64,000 nucleotides of DNA from Streptomyces monashensis (GCF_001866665.1 NZ_MLYO01000041.1:186001-250000), one strand, 5' to 3'. Positions 1 to 9,195 are shown, numbered from the stretch's first letter. Notes: a model not told the origin generated them from the letters alone. Made by a program: numbers and translations.

Positions 1-52
1 CCTTCTGCACGCACCAGCCCCTTTGCGCTTCGCTGTGACGTGAAGCAGAAGG
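1..52. terminator. Inverted repeat at window edge, possible terminator
   Basis: CCTTCTGC (1-8) is the exact reverse complement of GCAGAAGG (45-52). The inner bases GCTTC and GAAGC near 27-46 could extend pairing inside the loop. The left arm may continue beyond the window edge, so stem length is unknown. It could terminate an upstream gene that is not visible here. Confidence 0.35.
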
Positions 53-392
53 GGTTTCGCCAGACTATGTCCTATTTAATCCCATACGTAATCAAAGCTC
101 GGTACGTCATTGTTTAAACCGCTAAGGCGTCGCGTTCGATTCAGGTGACTCAATTCACCTACTACGCGTCTTAGTGGCCTAAGTCGCGCATAAATCCCCC
201 AATTCCCGGACTCTCGCGCCGCGCCGGGGCGACGGAACAACGACGCGAGTTAGTGAAGTAGGGAATTGTCGATTTATTCCCGACGGGCTAACAATGTGCG
301 CGCCGCAGTGCACCGCTGGACGAAATGTGGTGCAGCTTGCCGAGGGGAACCGGCAACTGCGGGTCATGCAAATTCTGGAAGAGGACCGCTCC
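53..392 (+). promoter_or_regulatory. AT-richer upstream region of the LysM/SLT gene
   Basis: No convincing gene lies here. Base composition is clearly less GC-rich than the rest of the window, as expected for a promoter and leader. A small hairpin (AGGTGA 143-148, loop CTCAAT, TCACCT 155-160) is visible. Cell-wall hydrolase genes of streptomycetes often carry a c-di-AMP (ydaO) riboswitch upstream. I looked for its conserved segments and did not find them. A GGAAGAGGA-type ribosome site lies just before position 393. Confidence 0.4.
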
Positions 393-1082
393 ATGCCCCG
401 TCATGCCCGCAAGCACCCCTCCTCGGCACGCCGACGTATCGCCGTCACCGTCGGCACCCTCGCCATGGTCTCCGTCGCCGCACTGGGCACGGCCCAGGCC
501 GCACCCGCCGATTCCGCCGCGGCCACCTACACCGTCCAGCCCGGCGACCACCTGGCGTCCATAGCCCGCGCGCAGCACGTACCCGGCGGCTGGCTCGCCA
601 TCGCGACGGCCAACCACCTCACCAGCCCCTACGCCCTCCAGCCGGGGCAGGTCCTCACCCTGCCCACCGGATCGACCCCCGCCGCGCAGCCGGCAACCCC
701 CACGCAGCCGGCAACCGCCACGAAGGCTGCGTCCACCACGACCGCCGGCGGCCAGACGTACACCGACAACCTGGACGGCTGGATCAAGCACTCCCTGGCG
801 ATCATGGCCCAGAACGGCATCCCCGGCAGCTACAACGGGATCTACCGCAACGTGATGCGGGAATCCTCCGGCAAGCCCAACGCCATCAACCTCTGGGACT
901 CCAACGCCGCCGCCGGCACGCCCTCCATCGGCCTGCTCCAGGTGATTCAGCCCACCTTCAGCGCTTACCACGTGCCGGGTACGTCGACGAATATCTACGA
1001 CCCCGTCGCCAACATCACCGCCGCGTGCAACTACGCCTTCCACCGGTACGGTTCCATCGACAACGTCAACGGACCCTACTGA
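393..1082 (+). CDS. Secreted LysM - SLT lytic transglycosylase
   Basis: Predicted 229-residue exported peptidoglycan hydrolase. I chose the ATG at 393 because a GAAGAGGA ribosome site precedes it by about 7 bases and an Arg/Lys-rich signal peptide ending in TAQA-AP begins there. A LysM domain (about residues 43-92, starting YTVQPGD) binds peptidoglycan. A Pro/Thr/Ala linker follows, then an SLT fold with the catalytic-Glu motif RESSG and the downstream PSIGLLQV segment typical of soluble lytic transglycosylases. The protein ends with the short HRYGSIDNVNGPY tail common in actinobacterial members. Role: cleavage of glycan strands during growth or development. It stands alone; the DNA downstream is gene debris. 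Confidence 0.88.
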   Translation: MPRHARKHPSSARRRIAVTVGTLAMVSVAALGTAQAAPADSAAATYTVQPGDHLASIARAQHVPGGWLAIATANHLTSPYALQPGQVLTLPTGSTPAAQPATPTQPATATKAASTTTAGGQTYTDNLDGWIKHSLAIMAQNGIPGSYNGIYRNVMRESSGKPNAINLWDSNAAAGTPSIGLLQVIQPTFSAYHVPGTSTNIYDPVANITAACNYAFHRYGSIDNVNGPY

Positions 1083-1259
1083 CCGGGAATCACCGCTCCA
1101 GGGCAGTCCTCGAGCTCGCGGTCACGGCGACGCTTGATCGCCGTGGCCGCGAGTTGCACCGGCAAAGAAGGCGGTCAGACCGACGCCAACGACGGGCTCC
1201 GGTGCCGCCTCGTGCGAAAGTCCCGTCCGGCTGTCCTGTGCCTCGGATGTGTTGGACCA

Positions 1260-1365
1260 TCAGCCGAGGTGGTTCGCGCGTCCCTCGTCGTCGAGTTCCG
1301 AGGGACCCTCAGGGATGATGCAGAACTCATTGCCCTCGGGATCCGCCATCACCAGGAACTGCGGT
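1260..1365 (-). pseudogene. VOC/glyoxalase family 3' remnant
   Basis: On the minus strand an open frame ends with LVMADPEGNEFCIIPEG and a short tail, which is the usual C-terminal strand of vicinal-oxygen-chelate (glyoxalase/bleomycin-resistance) proteins. Upstream in this frame the sequence loses all family resemblance and becomes the antisense of a histidine-kinase fragment. Only about 35 C-terminal residues remain, so this is a truncated leftover. Confidence 0.6.
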
Positions 1366-1454
1366 CGGCGTACTGCTCCGGCCTGCGCCCGCCGACGGGA
1401 CGCTCGGCTCCAACCCCGCGGCGGTGGGCCCGCTGTTGGCCCCGGGCGGGAGGG

Positions 1455-1812
1455 CGCCGAGGAGGCGATGGCCGAGCTGCGCGACGTACTGCGCTCCGTC
1501 TCCCCGTCGATCCTCGCCGACCGGGGCCTTGTCGGCGCGGTCTCGGCGGCCGCCGCCCGCTGGGCGATACCCGCCACCGTGGAACTCGGCGAGCTCGGCG
1601 ATGTACCGGCGAAGGTCGAGGTCGCCGTGTACTTCGCCATCACCGAGGCACTCACCAACGCGGCCAAGCACAGCCACGCCGGTTCCGCGTCGGTCATCTT
1701 GACCAGGGTCGGCGGCACGGTCCGCGCGAAGATCTCCGACGACGGCCGAGGCGGGGCGGCCGAGGGCGGCGGCACCGGGGTGCGCGGCACGTCCCGGGCT
1801 TCTCCGGGGTGA
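1455..1812 (+). pseudogene. Sensor histidine kinase fragment (HATPase part)
   Basis: The translated segment has the look of a NarL-partner type kinase: a DHp-like end (LRSVSPSILADRGL), then EALTNAAKHSHA, the N-box of a HATPase_c domain, and ISDDGRGG, the G1 box. After GTGVRG the reading frame runs into unrelated sequence and stops at 1812, where the G2 box and the last strand should be. No start codon or sensor domain is present upstream. I read it as a kinase gene truncated at both ends. Confidence 0.65.
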
Positions 1813-1999
1813 CCGAGGGCACGTTGCCGGCGGAGGCGGGCGAGGGCTGCTGGGAGTTGCCTGCCCGAGGCGACGTCGTGCCGGTGGTGCCGGTGGGGGA
1901 GGTGTCGGGCTGCGCGGCGGAGGCGTTGGTGCCGAGGGCTGCGGTGACGGCGAAGGCGCAGGCCAGGGTTGCTGCGACGCGGGCCGGGCGGCGCGTCAT
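1795..1999 (-). pseudogene. 5' fragment of a secreted protein gene
   Basis: The ATG at 1999 on the minus strand opens a classical signal peptide (MTRRPARVAATLACAFAV, then an Ala-rich c-region ending NASAA), followed by a Thr/Pro/Ser-rich mature start. After about 65 codons the frame enters the antisense of the kinase remnant and becomes Arg/Pro nonsense. The abrupt switch near 1800 marks a deletion junction. The parent family cannot be told from the piece left. Confidence 0.5.
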
Positions 2000-2079
2000 G
2001 GTGTCGGTTCTCAGGATGACGGGCTGCAGGTGGAGTCCGGGGCTCGCAGGTTCGGGGATTGAGGATCGGGATCGGTGGG

Positions 2080-3111
2080 TCAGGGAGTCAGGACGACCTT
2101 GCCGGTGACGGTTCCGGACTCCGCCAGGCGCAGGGCCTCGGCTGCCCTGGCGAGCGGCAGTTGGGCGGCGACGGGGGCGGTGATGTCGCCGCGGCTCAGA
2201 GCGGTGAACACCTCGGTGAGGTCGGCATGCAGCCGTGCGCGGAAGCGATCCTTGTGGAGCTTCTGGCCGGCCCAGATGTTGTAGAAGTGGGCACGGCGGC
2301 CGTTGGGCAGGGTGTTCCAGAGCCAGATGCGAGCAAGGATCTTGAGGACCGGCAACTGCTTGGAACCGCTGTCGTCACGGGTGGAGGCGCTGCCGTACGA
2401 GACCAGGGTGCCGCCGGGGGCGAGCAGGTGCCAGGAGTCGATGACACTGCGCCCGCCGACGTGATCGAAGACGGCGTCCACTCCGCCGGGGGCCAGCTCA
2501 CGGACCCGGGCCGGCACGTTCGCCGTACGGTAGTCGACCGGGGCGACGCCGAGGTCCCGCAGCACGTCGTGATGGCGGGCGGAGGCCGTACCGATCACCT
2601 TCACACCGGCTGCGCGGGCGAGTTGGACCAGGATCAGGCCCACGCCGCCGCCAGCCCCGTGCACCAGGACGGTCTGCCCGGCGCGCACGCGGGCCGTGCC
2701 GTGCAGCATCTGCCAGGCGGTGATGCCGTTGACCACGACGGTCTCGGCCTCGCTGGCGGTCAGCCCCTCGGGGACCTCGACGGCGTCCCGCGCCTCGACG
2801 GTCACGTGGCTGGCCCAGCCGCCGACCTTGACCAGCGCCGCCACACGTCGTCCGGTCAGGGCCGGGTCGACTCCCTGTCCGGTCGACAGCACCCGGCCCA
2901 CCAGGTCGTAGCCGGGCACGAACGGGAACGGGGGCTGGTCGTAGTACCGCCCGCGGCGCATCTGCTGCTCGGCGAAGGAGACGCCGGTCGCCTCCATGGC
3001 GATCACGATCTGTCCCGGGCCGGGGTCCGGGACCGCCGCGCGGCGGATTTGCAGGCCTTCCGGCTCCACGATGCCCGGCAGAACGACTTCGACGAAGGGG
3101 TGGTTGCTCAT
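2080..3111 (-). CDS. MDR-family NADPH:quinone-type oxidoreductase
   Basis: This 343-residue protein belongs to the zinc-free medium-chain reductases. It has an N-terminal GroES-like domain, then the nucleotide motif GAGGGVG in a Rossmann fold at about residues 150-160, and a C-terminal VTGKVVL end typical of quinone or enoyl reductases. The family reduces quinones or activated alkenes with NADPH. The start is the ATG at 3111, six bases after a perfect AGGAGG; an in-frame GTG two codons upstream lies too close to that site. The promoter holds a TetR-like palindrome, and TetR debris lies just upstream, so its original repressor may have decayed. Confidence 0.85.
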   Translation of the reverse strand: MSNHPFVEVVLPGIVEPEGLQIRRAAVPDPGPGQIVIAMEATGVSFAEQQMRRGRYYDQPPFPFVPGYDLVGRVLSTGQGVDPALTGRRVAALVKVGGWASHVTVEARDAVEVPEGLTASEAETVVVNGITAWQMLHGTARVRAGQTVLVHGAGGGVGLILVQLARAAGVKVIGTASARHHDVLRDLGVAPVDYRTANVPARVRELAPGGVDAVFDHVGGRSVIDSWHLLAPGGTLVSYGSASTRDDSGSKQLPVLKILARIWLWNTLPNGRRAHFYNIWAGQKLHKDRFRARLHADLTEVFTALSRGDITAPVAAQLPLARAAEALRLAESGTVTGKVVLTP

Positions 3112-3146
3112 GACCACCCTCCTTTTCTCTAGTGGGTGTCGCGTTC

Positions 3147-3205
3147 GTTAGAAGTTCTAACACAATGCCGTGCGATGGTCAATCGCAACCGTGATACCTT
3201 CTAAC
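3147..3205. promoter_or_regulatory. Candidate TetR operator before the MDR gene
   Basis: GTTAGAA-G-TTCTAAC (3147-3161) is a perfect inverted repeat, and a further half site TTCTAAC lies at 3199-3205. It sits 36 bases upstream of the MDR start. Short palindromes of this kind are typical TetR operators. Its regulator may be the nearby TetR remnants or another TetR encoded elsewhere. Confidence 0.5.
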
Positions 3206-3296
3206 TCATACGGGCGGGGAGAGCGGCGGAGCGGGATCGCCCCACCGCGAGCGCCGCTCACGGAGCCGACCCGCCCCTTCCGCTGCGGTGCTCCGG

Positions 3297-3420
3297 TCAA
3301 CCGGCGTTGTTCTCCTCGAGGAGCGAGGCGAGGCCGTCGAGGAGGCGCTGGAGGCGCTGGAGGCCGAACTCGAAGACGGAGTCGGGGTCGGGGTCGTAAC
3401 GGTTGCGGCGAGGCGGGAGA
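3297..3420 (-). pseudogene. TetR regulator C-terminal remnant
   Basis: The minus-strand frame ends DPDSVFEFGLQRLQRLLDGLASLLEE-stop. It resembles the last helix of TetR_C-type regulators (FEFGLxRLLDGLxALL), with a short repeated QRL unit that suggests a small duplication. No HTH domain is joined to it in frame. The plus strand of the same stretch is open but resembles nothing I know. Confidence 0.5.
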
Positions 3421-3749
3421 GTGCCGGGAAGCGGCCGGCGCCAGTTCACCCGGCGCCCTCTGGTCGGCTCGGCATTCGCCTGCGTGACCTCTCCGTGCGG
3501 CAGATGACCCGCCGGCCGATGCGGGACCTGCTCGCCGCACAGTTCGCCAAGGCCGGGGACATCGCACTGCCGGACCACCGGCTCGCCGCGGACATACGGT
3601 GAGCGGTCTCAGCCACAAAGAGGCATGTGACGGCCAGGCGCGGCCGGGTCGCCATTGTCCTGACTCGGGGTCAGTGGCGCGCGTCGCCGCGGACGGCGCA
3701 TTCGCCACCCGTCCCCCCGGAGTCGGTCACGGTCCGCGCACCGGCCGCC

Positions 3750-4110
3750 GCGTCGACGGCGGCGGTGCGCACGCTGTTCGAGGCCAAGGACCGGCTGGTC
3801 GCAGAGGTGCGCGACCGGGCCCGCATGGGCGTGATGCGCCAGGATCCGCAGCCGTTCTGCCGGGTCCGTGACCGCGTCGGGTGTCGACTGCACCGCCGTG
3901 GTCTGACGCTGTTCCCAACACTCCAGCGCCGCCTCCGGCAAGGACTGCCGGACTTCGAACAGCCAGCAGAAGCTGGACTTGGACGCGCCGAGCCTGGCTG
4001 CGACGGGCTCGACCGCGACGGCTGCCGGGCCGCTGTCGGCGAGCACCGCGAAAGCGGCTTCGGCCCAGTCGACATGGCTGAAGCGGGCGGTACCCCCGGC
4101 AGATTGCCGC
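3750..4110 (-). pseudogene. TetR regulator remnant with HTH
   Basis: One minus-strand frame reads DWAEAAFAVLADSG, then VEPVAARLGASKSSFCWLF and ALECWEQRQT, then DPAERLRIL. This is a recognisable TetR N-terminal domain (helix-turn-helix ARLGASKSSFCWLF, where the family usually has SFYWHF) running into the first ligand-domain helix. Downstream the frame degenerates into Arg-rich sequence and no credible start precedes it. Several usually conserved residues are substituted, which fits decay. Confidence 0.6.
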
Positions 4111-4165
4111 TGCCCCGGCACGGTCTGGACGGCAGTGCACGGGGTCGCCCACGACGAACTCCGCG

Positions 4166-5881
4166 TCAAGAACCACAGGCAGATGTGTGTCCGGCCTGTG
4201 AACAGCACCCCTCTTGAGGCATGGCGACCGCGACGGTCTCCATTCGGCAGAAGCAGGACGTCTCGATCGGCACGTCCGCCAGCGCGGCGGCGATCTTCAG
4301 CTGCTGTGCCACGATCTGCGCCTCGCCCGCCTTGCCGAGCCGTACGAGGCACTCGTGGAGGCCGTGCAACGCCCAGACGTTTCCCGGGTGTTGCTGTGCG
4401 CGCGGCAGTGTGTCGTCGAGTCCGAGATCGGCCCGGTAGACGGCCTCGGCCTCCGCCACCAGGCCCTGTTCGAGGAGCAGCGCGCCGTATGCGTGCCGGG
4501 TGGGCTGCATCCATCCCCACGGTTCGTCGTACGGAAGGCCGTCGTCCAGCTCGATCGACCGGCGCAGGGCGGTGAACGCGGCCTCGTGGTTCCCCTTGCG
4601 GTAGTCCAGCTCTCCGTCCAGCATGTGCCCGGCGATCGCCAGGATGTCCGCACAGGTGTTGTTGAACAGCATCCGGGTCTCCGGGACCCGGGCGGCGGCC
4701 TCGCGGAAGAGCTCACGTTCCGCGTCGGCTTCCTCGATCCGGTTCAACGCCGAGAACGCGACCCCGCGTGCGTAGCGCAGCATTGCCGTGGTCACGCAGT
4801 ACAACTGCGGGTCGGCGGGCATCGGCAGGGCCAGGATGTCGTGCCAGCGGCCGAACCGGATGAGTACGTGCACCCGCATCGCGAGGAAGCCCTCCAGCCA
4901 GTCCGCCATGGGCGGGCTGTCCAGGCGCAACAGCGCCTCGGGCACGGCCGCTTCGAGCCGGTCCGCCGTCTCGAGCGCGTCCTGGAAGCGACCGAGGAAC
5001 ATCGCCCCGTAGATCTTGAAGTGGTAGTTGTGGCACCGGTACAGGGTGTAGAAGTTCATCGCCCCGGCCCTGCCGTGGAACTTCTCGTCGGCTGCGATCG
5101 CCTCCGTGTTGTCGGAGATCACCCGGCGATAGTCGCCGCAGAGCACTTCCAGGTGCGAGGGCATGTGCTGGAGATGGCCCGCGTCCGGCACCAGACCGCG
5201 CAGCCGGTCGCCCACGGGCAGGGCCGCCTCGGGCGTCGGGGACATCTCCATCAGGTGGATGTACAGGTGAAGGAGGCCCGGGTGCCGGGGGCCCGCCTCC
5301 GTGGCGATCGCCCGCTCCAGTACCGCCCTGGCCTCGACGGTGCGCGCGCCCGGGGCCGGTGTGCCCGTGCGGATGTCCCACAGCCGCCAGGGCGTGAGGT
5401 TCATCAGGGCATCGGCGTACAGGGTGGCCACGTCGAGGTCGTCGGCCGCCATCCGATGGACGGCCCGCATGCTGTCGGCGTACGCGGCGTTCCACACGGA
5501 ACAGTCTTCGGTGTTTGGGGCCTGGGCCTGTGGATAGCGGGCACGCAGCGCACCGATGAGGGCCTGCTCGACCGGGGTGGCGCCGACGGCCTTCGCCTGT
5601 GCGCGCCGTACGGCGGCATGCGCACGCTCCACCGTCAGTCCCAGGTCCTGTGCGTCGAAGAACTCCCACGGTTTGTTGTAGTTGGGGCCGAGCGCGTAGG
5701 CCAGGCCCCACTCGGCCATGGCGCAGTCGGGATCCGCCGCGGCGGCGGCCTCGAAACAGCGGACGGCCTCTTCGTGGTTGAAGGCGTACGTCCAGTTCAG
5801 TCCGCGGTCGAACCACGTCTGGGCCTGGGGGGACGACGTCGTCACACGCCGGCCGTGGCTGCCGAGGTCGTAGTAGCGCAT
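4166..5881 (-). CDS. Tetratricopeptide-repeat protein
   Basis: A 571-residue soluble protein of repeated helical pairs with TPR character: WFDRGLNWTYAFNHEEAVRCFE near the N-terminus, AMAEWGLAYALGPNYN, and later LEVLCGDYRRVISDNTEAI and ALLLEQGLVAEAEAVYRADL. It has no signal peptide or catalytic motif. The ATG at 5881 follows GAGGAG at good spacing. Similar bacterial proteins are annotated only as TPR proteins, so a scaffold role is inference. The final 20 or so residues after VPIETSCFCR are Cys/Ala-rich and border the gene-debris zone. They may be a read-through tail after a rearrangement. Confidence 0.75.
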   Translation of the reverse strand: MRYYDLGSHGRRVTTSSPQAQTWFDRGLNWTYAFNHEEAVRCFEAAAAADPDCAMAEWGLAYALGPNYNKPWEFFDAQDLGLTVERAHAAVRRAQAKAVGATPVEQALIGALRARYPQAQAPNTEDCSVWNAAYADSMRAVHRMAADDLDVATLYADALMNLTPWRLWDIRTGTPAPGARTVEARAVLERAIATEAGPRHPGLLHLYIHLMEMSPTPEAALPVGDRLRGLVPDAGHLQHMPSHLEVLCGDYRRVISDNTEAIAADEKFHGRAGAMNFYTLYRCHNYHFKIYGAMFLGRFQDALETADRLEAAVPEALLRLDSPPMADWLEGFLAMRVHVLIRFGRWHDILALPMPADPQLYCVTTAMLRYARGVAFSALNRIEEADAERELFREAAARVPETRMLFNNTCADILAIAGHMLDGELDYRKGNHEAAFTALRRSIELDDGLPYDEPWGWMQPTRHAYGALLLEQGLVAEAEAVYRADLGLDDTLPRAQQHPGNVWALHGLHECLVRLGKAGEAQIVAQQLKIAAALADVPIETSCFCRMETVAVAMPQEGCCSQAGHTSACGS

Positions 5882-6097
5882 ACGAACTCCTCAAGGCTGA
5901 CGGCCACCGTCCCGGTCGCTGGGAGGGTGCGACGGTGACCAGGGAGACGACCCTACGTCGAACCCCGGGGCTCAGCGGCCCGCTGCCTGACGGCTCGGTG
6001 CCACGTAGTGGATTCGCGCCGATGATTGATCGTTTCTATGACACATCGGGCTATCGTTTCAGCAGATCATGATCGAATGTCAGCTGAGGTCGGCACG

Positions 6098-7036
6098 GTG
6101 AAGCGATGGATGGGCCGGGGAACCTGGTACCGGCCGGTGACGGGGATGCTCGCGGGCACGGCCGCGGCCGTCCTGACGGTCGGCGGATGCGGCGCGAGCG
6201 GCGACGGATCCGGTCATGCGCGGCTACCCGCGCAACGTGCCAGGCCGACGGGCGCCCCCGGCAGCACAGCCGGATCTGCCCGCACCGCGGCCGCCTGGCA
6301 CAGGTGGGGCCTGACTCCGCTGCCGGATGCTCCGTGGCCCCCGGCCGACAAACCGGTGAAACTCACCGCCACCGGAACCGTTCCGGTCCTCACCCACGTA
6401 CCGACCACGCAGAAGGTCGTCTTCATCACCATCGACGACGGACAGGAAAAGGACCCCGCCTTCATCGAGATGATGCGGGACCTGAACATCCCGATCACGA
6501 TGTTCCTGATGAACGACGCCATCAAGTCGGACTACGCGTACTTCACATCGCTTCAGGCGCTGGGCAACCACATCCAGAACCACACCCTGCACCATCCGGT
6601 CATGAGCTCCGCCCCTCTGGCCCACCAGAAGGACGAGGTGTGCGGCGACCAGAAAATCCTCACCGAGGAGTACGGCACCGCTCCGCTGCTGTTCCGCCCG
6701 CCCTACGGCGCCTACGACGAGAACACCAGGACAGCGGTCGGGGAGTGCGGACCCCGTGCGATCGTGTGGTGGCGCGAATCCATGCAGATCCGCGACATGC
6801 AGTACCAGGACGCGGACAACAAGCTGCGCGCCGGTGACATCATCCTCGCGCACTTCCGCGGGCCCGGTGAGCTCAAGGGCACCACGATGACGCGGATGTT
6901 CGGCCACCTGCTCAGACGCATCCAGGAGCAGGGATTCGCCGTGGCGCGCCTGGAGGACTACATCCAGCCACCGGGACGCCGGCAGCGGGCCGCCCGCAGC
7001 TCATCGACCGCGTTGCGGGCGCCTTTCGGGCCCTGA
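6098..7036 (+). CDS. Polysaccharide deacetylase (NodB) lipoprotein
   Basis: This 312-residue protein starts at the GTG at 6098, seven bases after CTGAGGT. A lipoprotein signal follows with the lipobox VGGC at about residue 30. The NodB homology domain shows TIDDG (catalytic and metal-binding Asp pair; most members have TFDDG), NHTLHHP with the metal-binding histidines, RPPYGAYD, and the late histidine in ILAHF. The family removes acetyl groups from peptidoglycan or other glycans. It is predicted to be anchored outside the membrane. It appears monocistronic. Confidence 0.85.
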   Translation: MKRWMGRGTWYRPVTGMLAGTAAAVLTVGGCGASGDGSGHARLPAQRARPTGAPGSTAGSARTAAAWHRWGLTPLPDAPWPPADKPVKLTATGTVPVLTHVPTTQKVVFITIDDGQEKDPAFIEMMRDLNIPITMFLMNDAIKSDYAYFTSLQALGNHIQNHTLHHPVMSSAPLAHQKDEVCGDQKILTEEYGTAPLLFRPPYGAYDENTRTAVGECGPRAIVWWRESMQIRDMQYQDADNKLRAGDIILAHFRGPGELKGTTMTRMFGHLLRRIQEQGFAVARLEDYIQPPGRRQRAARSSSTALRAPFGP

Positions 7037-7082
7037 GCGGGCGAGCGACGTCCGCCGATCGTTCCGTAGGCGAGAATGACGT

Positions 7083-7138
7083 GCCTCTCTCCGTCCATCA
7101 AATAACAGACAGCCGGACCGGGTCGGCTTGCGAGAGGC
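7083..7138. terminator. Stem-loop between convergent genes
   Basis: GCCTCTC (7083-7089) pairs with GAGAGGC (7132-7138), and an inner hairpin forms from AGCCGGACC (7111-7119) and GGTCGGCT (7121-7128) with one bulge. It lies between the deacetylase and epimerase genes, which converge here, and could terminate both. Confidence 0.45.
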
Positions 7139-8082
7139 TACCGGTGGTGACTGTCGGCGGTGTCGACGAGGGCTTCGGCGACGGCACCGGGGAGCCAGTC
7201 GGTGGTGTGGGAGAAGGAGAAGCCCAGTTCTTTGGCGCGGGCGTTGCTCATGGCGTAGTGGCGGTCGAGGGAGAACGGCGAGGCATGCTCGCCCGCGGCG
7301 GCGCGCCGGTACACGGCCTTTCTGCCGGCCTGCGCGGAGATGACGGCACCCAGGTCGTGTACGTCGAGTGGGCCGTCGGAGCAGGCGTTGATCGGACCGG
7401 TGACGTCGGTGAGCGTGGCCGCCCACAGCAGCAGGTCGGCCAGCTCCTCGTGGTGGATGAAGACCGTGGGCAGGGTCTCGGCATGCACCGTGATCTGCGT
7501 GCCCTGGGTGATGTGCTCGACGTGGTGCGCCAGCCGGCCGGTGAACTCCGCCGCGCCGCCACCGAGTACGTGGGCGCTGCGAACGGCGGCGAAGCCGAAC
7601 CCGCGATGGCGGGCGAAGACGGCCTCCGCCTGGCGCTTGCCTTCGGCGTAGTGCGCCTCCCGGTACGCCGCGTCGTGCCACGGCCGGTCCATGGCCACCC
7701 GCCACGTGGACGCGTCCACGACCTCCTCCGGCACCGGGGTGCCGGGCGGAACGGTCCGCAAGTCGGCGGTCGCCGGGTCGTAGACCTCGATGGTGGAGGT
7801 CATGACGTAGCGCCGGGTGCGGCCGCTGAAGGCGCGGGCGGCGATCGCGGCCTGCACGGGCGTGTAGCAGACCTGGTCGACGACCACGTCGAAGGTGCGC
7901 GAGCCGAGGGCGGCGATCAGGGCGGCCTCGTCGTCGCGGTCGACGACGAGGTGCTCGGCCCCGGCAGGCGGCGGAGCGGAGCCACGATTGATCACCGTGA
8001 CCTGGTGGCCGCCCGCCAGCAGGCGCTCGACCAGGAGCTTTCCGAAGTACCGACTTCCGCCGATGACGCTGATCCTTTGCAT
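7138..8082 (-). CDS. NAD-dependent epimerase/dehydratase-like protein
   Basis: A 314-residue extended short-chain dehydrogenase. It starts MQRISVIGGSRYFG, a Rossmann dinucleotide motif in the variant GGSRYFG, and continues with VINRGSAPPP and a variable sugar-like binding half. No strict Tyr-x-x-x-Lys stands at the usual place (HYAEGKRQAE is the nearest, Y-A-E-G-K), so the fold is clear but the substrate is not. I chose the ATG at 8082, the start of the Rossmann strand. The gene diverges from a LysR regulator and is its likely target. Confidence 0.78.
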   Translation of the reverse strand: MQRISVIGGSRYFGKLLVERLLAGGHQVTVINRGSAPPPAGAEHLVVDRDDEAALIAALGSRTFDVVVDQVCYTPVQAAIAARAFSGRTRRYVMTSTIEVYDPATADLRTVPPGTPVPEEVVDASTWRVAMDRPWHDAAYREAHYAEGKRQAEAVFARHRGFGFAAVRSAHVLGGGAAEFTGRLAHHVEHITQGTQITVHAETLPTVFIHHEELADLLLWAATLTDVTGPINACSDGPLDVHDLGAVISAQAGRKAVYRRAAAGEHASPFSLDRHYAMSNARAKELGFSFSHTTDWLPGAVAEALVDTADSHHR

Positions 8083-8152
8083 GCCACCATCCTGGACATC
8101 TACCGTCATCAGCAGAAGTGCCCACCTACTGGAAACGTGTTAAGGAATACTG

Positions 8153-9061
8153 TTGATCGACGTGCAGCGGTTGCGTGTCCTGCGAGCGGTGGCGGAGCTG
8201 GGCAGCTTCAACCGGGCGGCGGCAGTCCTCCACCTCACCCCCTCGGCCGTGTCCCAGCACGTCGCCGCGCTGGAGCGCAGCCTTGGCGCCCAGGTCGTGG
8301 CGCGTAGTACGCGCGGCGTCACGCTCACCCCGGCCGGCCGGATCATGGTCGGGGCCGCCGAGTCGGTCGCCGCGGAGCTCGAACACGCCAAACAGCAGAT
8401 CGACCGACTCGGCAGCGGCCGCACTCAGCTCACCATCGCCACCTTCACCAGCGGCGGCAGGCTCCTGCTGCCCGGCGCACTCGCCCGCCTCACCGCCGCT
8501 CATCCCGAGACCGTGGTCCACGTCAGGGAGAGCGAGCCCGAAGAGAGCCTGCCCCTGGTCCGCCAGGGCGCCGTGGACCTCGCCCTCGCCTACCACTTCG
8601 ACGGCCCGCTGCCCGGCCGGCAGGGCCCGAACTCCAGCCTGGCGTGGACCGAACTGATGGAAGACCCCCTGTACGTCGCCCTGCCCGACGCCCATCCCCT
8701 GGCCGACCGCGAGACGATCGACATCGCCGAGCTGGCGGCCGAGCCCTGGGTGCTGGGCTGCCTCAAGACCGAGACGTACCTGCGCCGTTACGCCGAACGT
8801 GCCGGCTTCGCCCCGGAGGTGCGCGGTACGACGACGGACTACTTCTTCGCCCGCTCGCTCGTCGCCGCGGGACTGGGAGTCTCGCTGATCCCCTCCCTCG
8901 CGCAGACCCCGCACGTGGCAGGAGTGCGCACCATCCCGATCGCGCCGCCGACGCCGACCCGGCACATCGGCGTCGCCACGCTCCTCCGCCGCAACCACGC
9001 CCAGGTCAGGACAGTGATACGGGCCCTCCAGGGACAGGCCGCAGCGCAGGACGACACCTGA
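8153..9061 (+). CDS. LysR-family transcriptional regulator
   Basis: A 302-residue LysR protein with an N-terminal winged HTH (FNRAAAVLHLTPSAVSQHVAALERSLG) and a periplasmic-binding-like effector domain. The start is unusual: TTG at 8153, preceded by TAAGGAA at 8141-8147. No ATG or GTG in frame would preserve the HTH. It is transcribed away from the epimerase gene with a 70-base shared region, the usual LysR arrangement, so it probably controls that gene and itself. Confidence 0.85.
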   Translation: MIDVQRLRVLRAVAELGSFNRAAAVLHLTPSAVSQHVAALERSLGAQVVARSTRGVTLTPAGRIMVGAAESVAAELEHAKQQIDRLGSGRTQLTIATFTSGGRLLLPGALARLTAAHPETVVHVRESEPEESLPLVRQGAVDLALAYHFDGPLPGRQGPNSSLAWTELMEDPLYVALPDAHPLADRETIDIAELAAEPWVLGCLKTETYLRRYAERAGFAPEVRGTTTDYFFARSLVAAGLGVSLIPSLAQTPHVAGVRTIPIAPPTPTRHIGVATLLRRNHAQVRTVIRALQGQAAAQDDT

Positions 9062-9064
9062 CCC

Positions 9065-9088
9065 GCACGGCACGATCTGGTGCCGTGC
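9065..9088 (+). terminator. Terminator of the LysR gene
   Basis: GCACGGCAC (9065-9073) and GTGCCGTGC (9080-9088) form a perfect 9-bp stem with a 6-base loop, starting three bases after the LysR stop codon. No T-tract follows, as is usual in streptomycetes. Confidence 0.7.
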
Positions 9089-9195
9089 CCCACTGCCGGT
9101 CCGCGGGGCGGAGTTCGGGGATCGTGCCGTCCGCGAACCGGGTGGGCATGCGCGGTGCGAGCAGGGACCGACGCCGCGCTCCGTCGTACGCCGTG

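Noticed and set aside
60..390. Possible c-di-AMP (ydaO) riboswitch upstream of the LysM/SLT gene
   Set aside because: Known for this gene class, but I could not find the conserved ydaO segments; only a small hairpin is present.
4214..5938. A 574-codon plus-strand frame opposite the TPR gene
   Set aside because: Antisense shadow: no ribosome site, no domain, and the minus frame has clear TPR features and a GAGGAG site.
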